64,000 nucleotides of DNA, from positions 62,001-126,000 of the forward strand of contig NZ_JHEP02000008.1 in NCBI RefSeq assembly GCF_000657795.2, read 5' to 3'. The notes under the pieces are model-generated. The model did not search any database and had not been told where the DNA came from. It was given only the letters and a program-made list of their open reading frames with translations. Made by a program: the position numbers and the translations under genes. Positions within the stretch are counted from its first letter, which is position 1. Each line of letters starts with the position of its first letter. Below, piece by piece: positions 1 to 8,908 of the stretch. The DNA is from Bordetella pseudohinzii (lineage in GTDB: Bacteria > Pseudomonadota > Gammaproteobacteria > Burkholderiales > Burkholderiaceae_B).

Positions 1-884
1 TCGCCTCGGCGGCCGCCCGGGCGCGCACCGAACAATACACCGCCCAGCTGGAGCAGCTGCGCGGCGAACTCGACGCCATCCAGGACAAGCTGACGCGCTA
101 TCAGCAGGAGACCGGCATTGTCGATACCCTGCAGGCGGGCGACGATATCGATGCCCGCCGGCTCAATGACATGGCCACCGCGATGCTGGCGCTGGAGTCC
201 CAGCTGGAGGCCGCGCGGGCCCGCAAGGCCACCACGGCCAGTCTGCTGGCCGGCGGCATGCGGCCGGAGGATCTGCCCGAGGTGGGCCTGATCGCGCCCA
301 TCAACGACTTGCGCAATGGTTTGACGGTGGTCGAGCACCAGCTGGGCCAGCTGCGCGGCGCGCTGGGGCCCAAGCATCCCAGCGTGGCCGGCCTGCTGGC
401 CCAGCGCGCGCAGATGCAGGCCGAGATCGCCCGCCAGGCCAAGGCGGCGGTGCAAGCGCAGGACAGCGAGGTGCAGCGCCTGGAGGCGCAGCGGGCAGCC
501 CTGCAGCGCGATATGGAGGCGCAGCGCGCCAAGGTGCTGGACCAGATGGCCAAGCGCGACCGCATTGCCGCCTACCGGCGCCAGTTCGCCGGCGTTGAGC
601 AGGTCTACCAGACCGCCCTGCAGAAATACGATGGCATCCTGATGGCCAGCAATATTTCCCTGCCCAGCCTGGCCGTGCTGCGCGCCGCCGAGTTGCCGGC
701 CTCGCCCTCGCGGCCCAAGGTGCGCAGCAGCCTGGTGCTGGGCCTGTTGGTCGGCATCCTGGCCGGCCTGGCCCTGGCGCTGCTGCTGGAACTGAGCCGC
801 CGCCGCATCCGCTGCCTGGATGACCTGGAGCGCAATACTGCCCTGCCTGTCCTGGGCCGCGTGGGCCGGATGGCCGCATCATGA
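1..884 (+). CDS. Polysaccharide chain-length determinant protein (Wzz/EpsF-like), 5' partial
   Basis: This is the C-terminal 293 residues of a Wzz-type inner-membrane protein; the frame is open from base 3 and the start lies outside the window. A long Ala/Gln/Glu/Arg-rich stretch predicts a periplasmic coiled coil. It is followed by a Pro-Ser-Arg-Pro motif and one membrane helix (LVLGLLVGILAGLALALLLE), then a short cytoplasmic tail, the usual end of this family. Such proteins set polymer length together with a cytoplasmic BY-type kinase. The next gene is that kinase-like partner and overlaps by 4 bases (ATGA), so the two are co-translated. Family assignment is firm; the exact subfamily (EpsF) is inferred from the neighbours. 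Confidence 0.85.
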   Translation, partial: ASAAARARTEQYTAQLEQLRGELDAIQDKLTRYQQETGIVDTLQAGDDIDARRLNDMATAMLALESQLEAARARKATTASLLAGGMRPEDLPEVGLIAPINDLRNGLTVVEHQLGQLRGALGPKHPSVAGLLAQRAQMQAEIARQAKAAVQAQDSEVQRLEAQRAALQRDMEAQRAKVLDQMAKRDRIAAYRRQFAGVEQVYQTALQKYDGILMASNISLPSLAVLRAAELPASPSRPKVRSSLVLGLLVGILAGLALALLLELSRRRIRCLDDLERNTALPVLGRVGRMAAS

Positions 885-1837
885 GCGATTCCACCATGCG
901 CCCCCTGTTCGACCGCCTGAACCAGCAAGCCGGCCAGGACGCCGCCGCGTCCGGCGACAAGATGGGCGAGCGTTTTGTGCGGCTGGGCCTGCTGACCGAG
1001 GAGCAGGTCGCGCGCGTGGTCCAGCTGCAGCAGGCCGAGCGCCTGCGCTTCGGGCAGGCGGCCGTCAAGCTGGGGTTTGTCTCCGAGGCGCGCGTGCAGT
1101 CGGTGCTGGCCGAACAATACCGCTACGACTATGCGTCGGCGCAGCACGCCGAGATCAAGCTGCCTATCGCGGCCATGCCATTTGGCCGCGAGGCCGAGGC
1201 CATCCGCCAGCTGCGGGCCGAGATCTCGATCCGCCTGGAGGATTTGCCGCGCATCGCCGTGGCGGTGGTGAGCCCGCAGGATGGCGAAGGGCGCAGCTAT
1301 CTGGCGGCCAGCCTGGCGGTTGCCTTCGCCCAGACCGGGCGGCGCACGCTGCTGGTCAATGCCAATCTGCGTGCCAGCGGGCAGCAGGACCTCCTGGGCG
1401 GCGGCGGCGGAGCGGGCCTGTCGTCCATCCTGGCCGGCCGCGCGGCGTCGGGCGAGAGCCGCGCGGTGGCGGGCTTTCCGGCCCTGGGCGTGCTCGATGC
1501 CGGGCCGCAGCCTCCCAATCCGGCCGAGCTGTTGCGCGAGCCGGCGCTGCGCCGGGTGCTGGAGGCCTATGCCGGACAGTACGAGATCTTTATCGTCGAT
1601 ACGCCGGCGGCGGCGCAGTCGCCGGATGCGCAGAGCATTGCGCGCCAGGTGGACGCCTGCCTGCTGGTGGCGCGCAAGGATGTGACCGCGCTGGGCGAAT
1701 TGACGCGCACGGCCGAGCAGCTGGAGACGGCTGGCGCGCGCGTGCTGGGCACGGTCTATAACGAATACGACCCCGAGCGGGGCCGCGGTTGGCGGGACTG
1801 GCTGCGCGCACTCGTGCCGGCGCGCCTGCGCCGCTGA
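881..1837 (+). CDS. EpsG-like BY-kinase family protein with MshEN-like N-terminus and altered Walker A'
   Basis: This 318-residue cytoplasmic partner of the chain-length protein has two parts. Residues 28-80 hold two successive Leu/Gly/Gln motifs that resemble the MshEN fold, which in other proteins binds cyclic di-GMP. Residues 125-318 are a MinD/BY-kinase P-loop domain. The Walker A region reads SPQDGEGRSY (131-140), with Arg where most kinases have Lys, as is usual in EpsG. Walker A', normally LLIDADLR, reads LLVNANLR, so both Asp are Asn (160 and 162). Walker B (IFIVDTP, Asp240) is intact. There is no C-terminal tyrosine cluster. It probably regulates polymerisation, but kinase activity is doubtful. 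Confidence 0.85.
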   Translation: MSDSTMRPLFDRLNQQAGQDAAASGDKMGERFVRLGLLTEEQVARVVQLQQAERLRFGQAAVKLGFVSEARVQSVLAEQYRYDYASAQHAEIKLPIAAMPFGREAEAIRQLRAEISIRLEDLPRIAVAVVSPQDGEGRSYLAASLAVAFAQTGRRTLLVNANLRASGQQDLLGGGGGAGLSSILAGRAASGESRAVAGFPALGVLDAGPQPPNPAELLREPALRRVLEAYAGQYEIFIVDTPAAAQSPDAQSIARQVDACLLVARKDVTALGELTRTAEQLETAGARVLGTVYNEYDPERGRGWRDWLRALVPARLRR

Positions 1838-1848
1838 GGGCCGGGGCC

Positions 1849-3198
1849 ATGGGCGCGCAGACCGTCCTTCCGGTCGCCGACGGACAGAGCCGCGGCAGCC
1901 GTTGGGCCGTATGGCTGCTGGTGGGCCTGAGCCTGCTGTTCGCCATCGTGCCGGATACGCTGTCGGTCGGCGAGCTGGGCCCGCAGGCCACGCATACGGT
2001 GATGCAGGGTTCGATGTTGCGCCAGGTGCAGTACGCCTCGCTCTTTCTGGGCGCGGCCATCGTCGCCTGGAGACATCTGCCCGTCGTGCTCGGGAATCTG
2101 CGCGCCAGCAATCTTTTTCTGCTGCTGCTGGTGGGGTATTGCCTGGCCAGCACGGCCTGGTCTCCCTATCCCGACATCACGCTCAAGCGCACCGTCATCT
2201 TCGCCGGCCTGGTCCTGATCGGCCTGGCGGTGGCGCCGCCCTTGAGCGGCCCGCGCCAGTTCCTGCGCGTGGTGCTGGGGACTTACTCCCTTGTGCTGGT
2301 GCTGTCCTTCTTCGTAGCGCTGCTGATGCCCAGCGTGGGCGTGGACGCCTTGCTGGGCAATGCCTGGCGCGGCATCACCTGGCAGAAGAACATGCTGGGC
2401 TCCATCGCAGGCTTCGCCGTGCTGCTCTGGCTGCGCGAGTGGGCGATGACGCCGCGCCTGCGGCGCCTGGCCAGCCTGGGGCTGTTGTTCAGCGCTTTCA
2501 TGCTGGTGATGAGCAAGAGCGCCACCGCCCTCCTGGTGACCGCGCTGGGCGCGGCGGTCTACCTGATTTCGCGCAAGCGTTTGTTTGGCGGGCGGCATAC
2601 CGGCCAGATCCTGGTGTTGGGCGCCCTGCTGTTGCTGCTGTATTTCCTGCTGGTGTTCTTCGTGGCGGCGGGCCGCATGCCGCGGATCGACGACGCGGTC
2701 GCGATGGTCACGGCCCTGTTCAACAAGAGCAGCGACCTGACCGGCCGGGGCGAGATCTGGGCCCTGGTGGATATCGCCATCGAGCGGCACAAGCTCCTGG
2801 GCATAGGCTATAGCGCCTTCTGGGTGGGCGAGGGCGGGCCGGCGCAGTACATCGGCGACCGGCTGGGCTGGCTGCCGGGGCAGGCGCACAACGGCTATCT
2901 CGACATCCTGCTCGACCTGGGGCAGGTGGGCATGGGCTTGTTCCTCGCATGCCTGGCCTGGCATGTGGCGAGCATCCTGCGGCTTTACCGGATAGACCGC
3001 GAGGATGCGGCCATGCACCTGGGTCTGTGCGTGACGATCATGATCAGCAATTTTTCGGAAAGCCAGATCCTGCGCGACACCAATTTCCAGAACATCATGT
3101 TCATCTATTCGTCGCTGGCCATCAGCGGCCGCCTGGCGATGGCGCGCGCGCGCGGCGCGGCCGCCGGGCCGCGGGTCGGCCGGGAGCGCCAGGCATGA
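1849..3198 (+). CDS. O-antigen ligase/polymerase-family membrane protein (Wzy-like)
   Basis: This 449-residue multi-spanning inner-membrane protein is very hydrophobic and has a large loop near residues 270-350 containing AHNGYLDILLDLG. That is the His-containing signature of the O-antigen ligase/Wzy family. In this locus it is the likely polymerase joining lipid-linked repeat units on the periplasmic side. The start at 1849 is preferred over an in-frame ATG at 1789, because 1849 has a GAGGG ribosome site 8 bases upstream while 1789 would overlap the kinase gene by 49 bases. It ends in an ATGA overlap with the glycosidase gene. A ligase role is possible but less likely beside Wzz and Wzx partners. 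Confidence 0.85.
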   Translation: MGAQTVLPVADGQSRGSRWAVWLLVGLSLLFAIVPDTLSVGELGPQATHTVMQGSMLRQVQYASLFLGAAIVAWRHLPVVLGNLRASNLFLLLLVGYCLASTAWSPYPDITLKRTVIFAGLVLIGLAVAPPLSGPRQFLRVVLGTYSLVLVLSFFVALLMPSVGVDALLGNAWRGITWQKNMLGSIAGFAVLLWLREWAMTPRLRRLASLGLLFSAFMLVMSKSATALLVTALGAAVYLISRKRLFGGRHTGQILVLGALLLLLYFLLVFFVAAGRMPRIDDAVAMVTALFNKSSDLTGRGEIWALVDIAIERHKLLGIGYSAFWVGEGGPAQYIGDRLGWLPGQAHNGYLDILLDLGQVGMGLFLACLAWHVASILRLYRIDREDAAMHLGLCVTIMISNFSESQILRDTNFQNIMFIYSSLAISGRLAMARARGAAAGPRVGRERQA

Positions 3199-5450
3199 GG
3201 CGCTGGGCGGCGCTGTGCTGCCTGGCCTGGCTGCTGGCGGCGCGCATGGCCTCGGCCGCGCCGGCCGATTGGTTCGTTTTCGCGATGAAGCCGGAGAATC
3301 TGGCCGGCGCGCCCGATGTGGCTTTCCTGAACCGGCCGCTGGACGCTGCGGCGCGCATAGTCGCGCGCGACGGGCATTTCTTTCGCGCAGGCGCCGACGG
3401 CCAGGTCGACGAGCGGGTGCGTTTCTTCGGCGTCAACCTGTCGTTCGGCGCCAATTTTCCCGATGCCGGCGAGGCGGCCCGCCTGGCGCGGCAACTGCGC
3501 AGGCTGGGCTTTAACGCCGTACGCTTGCATCACCTCGATTCGCTGCCCTCCGATCATCCCGAAGCGCCCATCAGCATCCTGACGCCCGGACCGTTTCCGA
3601 GCTTCAGCCCGCCGGCGGTGGCCAGGTTGCGCGGCCTGATCCGGGCGCTGGCCGCCGAGGGCATCTACGTCAACCTGAATCTGCACGTAGGCTATCGCTT
3701 CCGCCCCAGCGTGGACGGCTTGCCCGCGCTGGATGGCGGGGCCGAGATGCCGGCCTTGACCGCGCCCATCCATCTCTACGATCCGCGTCTGATCGCCATG
3801 CAGGAGGAGTACGCCCGCCAGCTGATCACGCGGCTGGGCTTGCGGGACAATCCCGCGCTGGCCATGGTGGAGATCAATAATGAGTCTTCGCTGCTGGCGG
3901 CCTGGCTGGGTCCGGATTGGCAGGCGGCGATTCCCTCGGCCTATGCGCCGCAGCTGCGCAAGCAATGGCGGGCCTGGCTGCTGGCGCGCCATGGTTCGCT
4001 GGAGCAGGCCTGCGCGGCCTGGGGCGGTTGCCCGGGCGGCGATGCGACCGAGTTTCCGCAGCCGGACGGCCAGCAGCCGGTTTATGAGAATGGCCTGGCT
4101 CAGCTGCGCGCGGGGATCGCCCGCCGGGTCCATGCCTGGTTGGGGCCCGGCAGGCCGGCCGAGGCGGATCCGCGCGAGCAGGATTTCCGGCGCTTCCTGG
4201 CGGCGACCGACCAGGCGTATTTCGAGCGCCTGCGCCGCGTCGTGCGCGACAGCGCCGGCGCGCCGGTGCCGGTGACCGGCACGCAGATGGGTTTTGGCGG
4301 CCTGATGAATTTCGATTCCCAGGCCACCATGGACTATCTCGATGAGCATTTCTATGTGGCGCATCCGGATATCCGGTCGGCCGACGACTGGCGCATCCCG
4401 GACCTGAACGCCAGCGGCAATGAGTTTGCCCGCCTGCTAGCCCTGTCCTTGCGGCGCGATCGCGAGAGGCCCTTCGTGGTGAGCGAGTTCAACCAGCCTT
4501 TTCCCAATCCCCGCGGGGCGGAGATCCTGCCGCTGATGAGCGCCGTGGCCGCCCTGCAGGATTGGGACGGGCTGTTCTACTTCGATTACAGCGACGCGCA
4601 GCGTCTGCCGCAATCGCCCTCGCGCTTTGCCTTGAGCGGCGATTGGGGGCGCATGGCCCTGGCCGGCCAGAGCGCGCGCCTGTTCCGCCAGCCGCTCGTG
4701 GAGGCGCTGCCCGGGCGCATCGACATCCCGGTGGGGCCGCGGCAGCGCCTGCGCCTGGGCGCCGACCGGCGCTTTGACGCGATCACGGTGGCGCTGGCCG
4801 AGGGCCTGGGCGTGCAGCCGCAATGGGCCTTGCAGGGCAGGGTGGCGGTGGACCTGTCGCCGGCGCCCGACGCCGCGCCGCGCGCGCCGGACGCCGCGCC
4901 CACCGCCGTGCTGAAGCAGGCGGACGGCCATGTCCTGATCCAGACGCCCTGCCTGTGGGCGGTCTTCGGCGCCGCGGGCGGCGCGTCCGTGGGCGGCGGG
5001 CCGGCCTGGATGCGCTTTGATGCCCCAGGGCCGGTCAGCGCCATGCTGACCTGCCTGGACGGACAGCCGCTGACGCGCTCGCGTCATCTGCTCTTGAGCC
5101 TGGGCAATGACACCACCGGCACGCAGCCCGGCGCGATGCCGCGGCGGCCCAAGCTGCGCATGCCTTACCGCGGCGGGGCCTCCGGCTTTACCCTGGAGCC
5201 TGATCCGGGGTCGGCGGGCGCGGACTATGCCACCCGGCCGCCGGCCTGGCTGCGCCGCATGCCGGCCACGCTGGGCCTGGCGGCCCGCGCCGGCCGGTTG
5301 ACGGTCTACCCGCTGGACGGCGCAGGCAGGCGCCAGGCGCCCTTGCCGGCCGCCGACGTGGTCCTGGGCGCCGACGGCGCGCGCGTGCGCGTGCAGGCCG
5401 GGGCCGCGCCCAGCCCCTGGTATGAACTGGTTTACGAGGACAAGCCATGA
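3195..5450 (+). CDS. Secreted clan GH-A glycoside hydrolase (cellulase-like)
   Basis: This 751-residue protein has an N-terminal Sec signal (MRRWAALCCLAWLLAARMAS, then AAPAD). A TIM-barrel glycosidase domain covers about residues 40-500, followed by a beta-rich C-terminal part. The acid/base site is seen in VEINNESS (Glu230) and the nucleophile in VVSEFNQP (Glu431), the NE...E arrangement of clan GH-A. A hydrolase embedded in a Wzx/Wzy locus usually acts in the periplasm to trim or release the polymer, like PslG in the Psl system. The start overlaps the polymerase stop (ATGA). The substrate is not predictable from sequence. Confidence 0.8.
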   Translation: MRRWAALCCLAWLLAARMASAAPADWFVFAMKPENLAGAPDVAFLNRPLDAAARIVARDGHFFRAGADGQVDERVRFFGVNLSFGANFPDAGEAARLARQLRRLGFNAVRLHHLDSLPSDHPEAPISILTPGPFPSFSPPAVARLRGLIRALAAEGIYVNLNLHVGYRFRPSVDGLPALDGGAEMPALTAPIHLYDPRLIAMQEEYARQLITRLGLRDNPALAMVEINNESSLLAAWLGPDWQAAIPSAYAPQLRKQWRAWLLARHGSLEQACAAWGGCPGGDATEFPQPDGQQPVYENGLAQLRAGIARRVHAWLGPGRPAEADPREQDFRRFLAATDQAYFERLRRVVRDSAGAPVPVTGTQMGFGGLMNFDSQATMDYLDEHFYVAHPDIRSADDWRIPDLNASGNEFARLLALSLRRDRERPFVVSEFNQPFPNPRGAEILPLMSAVAALQDWDGLFYFDYSDAQRLPQSPSRFALSGDWGRMALAGQSARLFRQPLVEALPGRIDIPVGPRQRLRLGADRRFDAITVALAEGLGVQPQWALQGRVAVDLSPAPDAAPRAPDAAPTAVLKQADGHVLIQTPCLWAVFGAAGGASVGGGPAWMRFDAPGPVSAMLTCLDGQPLTRSRHLLLSLGNDTTGTQPGAMPRRPKLRMPYRGGASGFTLEPDPGSAGADYATRPPAWLRRMPATLGLAARAGRLTVYPLDGAGRRQAPLPAADVVLGADGARVRVQAGAAPSPWYELVYEDKP

Positions 5451-6373
5451 GCGCCGGCCCGATCAGCGTCTGCATCGCCACCTACCGGCGCGCGCCGCTG
5501 CTGGACGCCCTCTTGGGCGACCTGGCGGCGCAGACGCTGGCGCCGGCCCAGGTGGTGGTGGTGGATAACGATGCCGAAGGCAGCGCCCGGGCCGTGGTCC
5601 AGGCGCATGAGCCGGCGCTGCGGGCGCTGGGCGTGCGGGTGGATTACGCCATCCAGCCCGAGAAGAATATTTCGCTGACCCGTAATCGCGCGGTCGCGCT
5701 GGCCCGCGGGCAGTGGCTGGCGATGATCGATGATGACGAACGGGCGCCGCCGCAATGGCTGGCCCTGCTGGCCCAGACGGCCGCGCGCTTCGACGCCGAC
5801 GCCGTCCAGGCGCCCGTGCTGGCGGAGTTGCCGGCCACGGCGCCGGCCTGGGTGCGCCGGGGGCGTTTTTATGACGGGCCGCGTTTCCGCACGGGCGAGG
5901 CCGTGCCGCGCAATGTCTTGCGCATCGGCAATTTCTTCATCCTGGCCGACTGGCTCAAGCGCCGTCCGCAGCCCTTCGATCCGGCCTATGGCCTGAGCGG
6001 CGGCGAAGATGGCGACACGCTGATGCGCCTGGCGGGCGAGGGCGCGCGCATCGTCTGGTGCGATGAGGCCCATGTGGCCGAGCCGGTGGCCGCGAGCCGG
6101 ATGACGGCGGCCTGGATCTTGAAACGCGCCCTGCGCGGCGGCCAGGACTTCGCCCTCCATTTCGAGGCCGGCCGGCTGGGCGGCCGGCCGGGCGCGGCGC
6201 GCCGCCTGCGCTTTTATGCGCGCGCGGCGGCGCAGATGGCCGCCGCCGGCCTGCTGGCGCTCTTGAGCTGGCCGCTGGGCCGCCATCATGCCGTCCATTG
6301 GCTGGGCCGCGCCTGCGCCAACTACGGAAAACTGTCCGTCCTGTGGGGCGGGCGCTATCACGAGTACGCCTGA
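5447..6373 (+). CDS. Family 2 glycosyltransferase
   Basis: This 308-residue GT-A transferase begins with the typical ISVCIATYRRAPLLDALL segment and VVVDND. It has an acidic metal/nucleotide motif (AMIDDDERAP, about residue 92) and a distal Gly-Glu-Asp acceptor motif (GLSGGEDGD). A weak hydrophobic stretch near the C-terminus (AAAGLLALLSWPLG) may anchor it to the membrane. It should add one sugar to the lipid-linked repeat unit on the cytoplasmic face. It overlaps the glycosidase stop by ATGA and is followed after 5 bases by a second transferase. Donor and linkage cannot be read from the sequence. Confidence 0.85.
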   Translation: MSAGPISVCIATYRRAPLLDALLGDLAAQTLAPAQVVVVDNDAEGSARAVVQAHEPALRALGVRVDYAIQPEKNISLTRNRAVALARGQWLAMIDDDERAPPQWLALLAQTAARFDADAVQAPVLAELPATAPAWVRRGRFYDGPRFRTGEAVPRNVLRIGNFFILADWLKRRPQPFDPAYGLSGGEDGDTLMRLAGEGARIVWCDEAHVAEPVAASRMTAAWILKRALRGGQDFALHFEAGRLGGRPGAARRLRFYARAAAQMAAAGLLALLSWPLGRHHAVHWLGRACANYGKLSVLWGGRYHEYA

Positions 6374-6378
6374 GCATC

Positions 6379-7569
6379 ATGGCCCTGATCCTGCATCTGC
6401 TGCTGTTCATCATCGCCTTGCCAGTCACGGCGGCGACCCTCTATCTGGGCCTGCTGACGCTGCTGTCGGCGCGCCTGCCGCGGCCCCAGCCCCGGCGGCG
6501 CGACATGCGTTTCGACATCCTGGTGCCGGCGCACAACGAGACGGCCGTGATCGAGCGCACGGTGCGCAGCCTGGCGGCCATCGATTGGCCGCGCGAGCAC
6601 TACCGCATTGTCGTCATCGCCGATAACTGCAGCGACGATACGGCGGCGCTGGCGCGAGCGGCCGGCGCCGAAGTGATCGAGCGCCACGATCCGGCGCAGC
6701 GCGGCAAGGGCTATGCGCTGGAGTTCGGCATCGCGCATAGCGCGGCCGACGGTTTTGCCCAAGCGGTGGCGGTGATCGACGCCGACACCGAGGTCACGCC
6801 CAATCTGCTGGCCACCTGCGCGGCGCGCATCGAGCAGGGGGCGGAGGTAATGCAGGTCCATTATGGCGTGCTCAACCCGGACGACTCCTGGCGCACGCGC
6901 ATCATCACCATCGCCTATGGCGCCTTCCATGCGGTGCGGGGCAGGGCGCGCGAGCGCCTGCATGCCTCCAACGGCCTGCGCGGCAATGGCATGTGCATGA
7001 CGCACGCCTTGCTGCGCGACGTGCCCTTCAATATCCATTCGATGACCGAGGATCTGGAGTACGGCATCGTGCTGGGCCTGGCCGGGCGCCGCGTTGTCTA
7101 TATCGACGAGGCCAGCGCCGACGCCGAACTGGTGGCTTCCGAGCGGGGCTCGCGCACCCAGCGCCAGCGCTGGGAAGGCGGACGCCTGGCCGTGCTCAAG
7201 GCCTATGTGGGCCGTCTGCTGCGCCAGGGCCTGAGCCGGCCGAGCTGGCTCTGCCTGGAGCTGGCCATCGATCTGCTGACCCTGCCGCTGGGCTATATCG
7301 TGCTGCAGACCGGCGGCTTGCTCGCGCTGGGCGGCCTGGCGGCCCTGGCGCTGCCGGACGCCGGGCTGGCAATCTGGCCGCTGCTGGCGCTGGGCCTGCT
7401 GGCCGTGCTGGCCTTGCATGTGCTGCGCGGCTGGCAGCTCTCGCCGCTGGGGCCGCGCGCCCTGCTGGACCTGCTGCGCGCGCCCTTCTTCGTGCTGTGG
7501 AAGCTGGTGGTGCTGTTGCGCAACCGGCGCAACCGGCACTGGATCAAGACCGACAGGGATTCCCGATGA
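6379..7569 (+). CDS. Membrane-bound family 2 glycosyltransferase (BcsA/ExoO-like)
   Basis: This 396-residue transferase has an N-terminal membrane helix, a GT2 domain and two or three C-terminal membrane helices. The D, DxD, ED and QxxRW set is visible: DNCSDD, VIDADTEV, MTEDLEYG and QRQRW. That arrangement is shared with processive-type transferases, but the protein is too short for a synthase with its own channel, so a repeat-unit transferase is more likely. The start at 6379 is the first ATG after the previous stop; the longer in-frame start at 6298 lies inside the previous gene. It overlaps the flippase gene by ATGA. Confidence 0.85.
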   Translation: MALILHLLLFIIALPVTAATLYLGLLTLLSARLPRPQPRRRDMRFDILVPAHNETAVIERTVRSLAAIDWPREHYRIVVIADNCSDDTAALARAAGAEVIERHDPAQRGKGYALEFGIAHSAADGFAQAVAVIDADTEVTPNLLATCAARIEQGAEVMQVHYGVLNPDDSWRTRIITIAYGAFHAVRGRARERLHASNGLRGNGMCMTHALLRDVPFNIHSMTEDLEYGIVLGLAGRRVVYIDEASADAELVASERGSRTQRQRWEGGRLAVLKAYVGRLLRQGLSRPSWLCLELAIDLLTLPLGYIVLQTGGLLALGGLAALALPDAGLAIWPLLALGLLAVLALHVLRGWQLSPLGPRALLDLLRAPFFVLWKLVVLLRNRRNRHWIKTDRDSR

Positions 7570-8846
7570 AGCGGCCCCCTGCATCGGCCTCGGGCCTGGC
7601 GCGCCTGTTCGGCAGCTCGATCGCCGACCAGGCCATGCTGTCGGCGGCCAATTTCGCCGTCGGCCTGATCCTGATCCGTTATGCGGCCGAAACCCAATAC
7701 GGCTATTACATCCTGGCCTTCAACACCATGATGTTGCTCACGACCTTGCAGGGGACCTTCATCGGCACGCCGATGGTGATCCGCCTGCCCGGGCTGGACG
7801 CGCCGCAGCGGCGCCTATGGATGGGCAGCCTGTTGCGCGACCAGAAGCGGCTGGGCCTGTGGGGCGGGCTGCTGGCCCTGGCCGTGATATCGGGCGGCTG
7901 GGCGGCGGGCCTGTTCGACGGCGCATCGGCCGCCGTGGCGGCCGCGGCCCTGGGCCTGGTGCTGGCGGCGCTGTATCGCGAGTATCTGCGCGGCATTCTG
8001 CTGATGTATCACCGTCCGCAGCAGGTGCTGGGCGCCGATGCCGTCTATGTGGCGGTGCTGCTGGCCGGCTGCGCGCTGGCCGTGCACGCGCCGGCGGCGG
8101 CCGTGGGCGCGCTGCTGGCGGGCATGGCCGCGGCGCTGGTCGGCGCGCGCCTGCTGCGCCGCGCGCTGGGCGGCGATATCGATGCCCAGGCCGCGCCGGG
8201 CCGCTTGCGCGAGATCGCGCGCATGGGCTTGTGGGCCGCTTCGGGCGGCGTGATCTATTGGCTGTTCAATCAGGGCTATCACTTCCTGACCGCCGCGACG
8301 CTGGACCTGGCGGCCGTGGCGGCTCTGGCGGCTTCGCGCCTGACGCTCATGCCCATCAATCTCCTGCTGTCCGGCATGCAGAAGCAGCTCACGCCCATGG
8401 CTTCGGGCTGGATGCACGCCATGGGCGCGCGGCGCACCTTGCGGCGGCTGATGCTGTTCTCGCTGGCCCTGGCGCTGTTCACGCTGCTCTACGGCGCCGT
8501 CCTCTGGCTGCTGCGCGACTGGATCTTCCTGGATCTGATGCGCAAGGATTTCCCGCAGCGCGATGCCTTGCTCCTGCTGTGGACGGGGCTGTTCGTGCTG
8601 ATGGTGATCCGCGAACCCATCATGATGGTGCCCTTGCTGCGCCAGCGCTTCCGCGCCCTGAGCGCCGGCACGCTGGTCTGCGCCCTGATCGCCCTGGCCA
8701 TCAGCTATGCCGGCATGCTCAAGTTCGGGCCGGTCGGCGCGGCCATCGGCATCGTGGCGGGCGAAGCCTGCTATGGGCTGGCCGTGGCCGTCATGGCCTG
8801 GCGCGAAGTGCGCCGTGACGATGATATGACCGGAGCGCGGGCATGA
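7566..8846 (+). CDS. Polysaccharide flippase (Wzx, MOP superfamily)
   Basis: This 426-residue protein is hydrophobic along its whole length, with about 12 predicted membrane helices. It opens with the N-terminal amphipathic segment and first helix typical of polysaccharide exporters (SIADQAMLSAANFAVGLILI). Its role would be to flip the undecaprenyl-diphosphate-linked repeat unit to the periplasm for the Wzy-like polymerase. The ATG at 7566 overlaps the previous stop (ATGA) and is chosen over a much longer frame that is only the shadow of the transferase gene. Position between transferases and acyltransferase supports the call. Confidence 0.85.
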   Translation: MKRPPASASGLARLFGSSIADQAMLSAANFAVGLILIRYAAETQYGYYILAFNTMMLLTTLQGTFIGTPMVIRLPGLDAPQRRLWMGSLLRDQKRLGLWGGLLALAVISGGWAAGLFDGASAAVAAAALGLVLAALYREYLRGILLMYHRPQQVLGADAVYVAVLLAGCALAVHAPAAAVGALLAGMAAALVGARLLRRALGGDIDAQAAPGRLREIARMGLWAASGGVIYWLFNQGYHFLTAATLDLAAVAALAASRLTLMPINLLLSGMQKQLTPMASGWMHAMGARRTLRRLMLFSLALALFTLLYGAVLWLLRDWIFLDLMRKDFPQRDALLLLWTGLFVLMVIREPIMMVPLLRQRFRALSAGTLVCALIALAISYAGMLKFGPVGAAIGIVAGEACYGLAVAVMAWREVRRDDDMTGARA

Positions 8847-8908
8847 GCCGGGCTTGCGTGCCTGCCGGCGCGCCGGCCCGCGGCCGCTTCTTCCCTGGAC
8901 GATGATTC

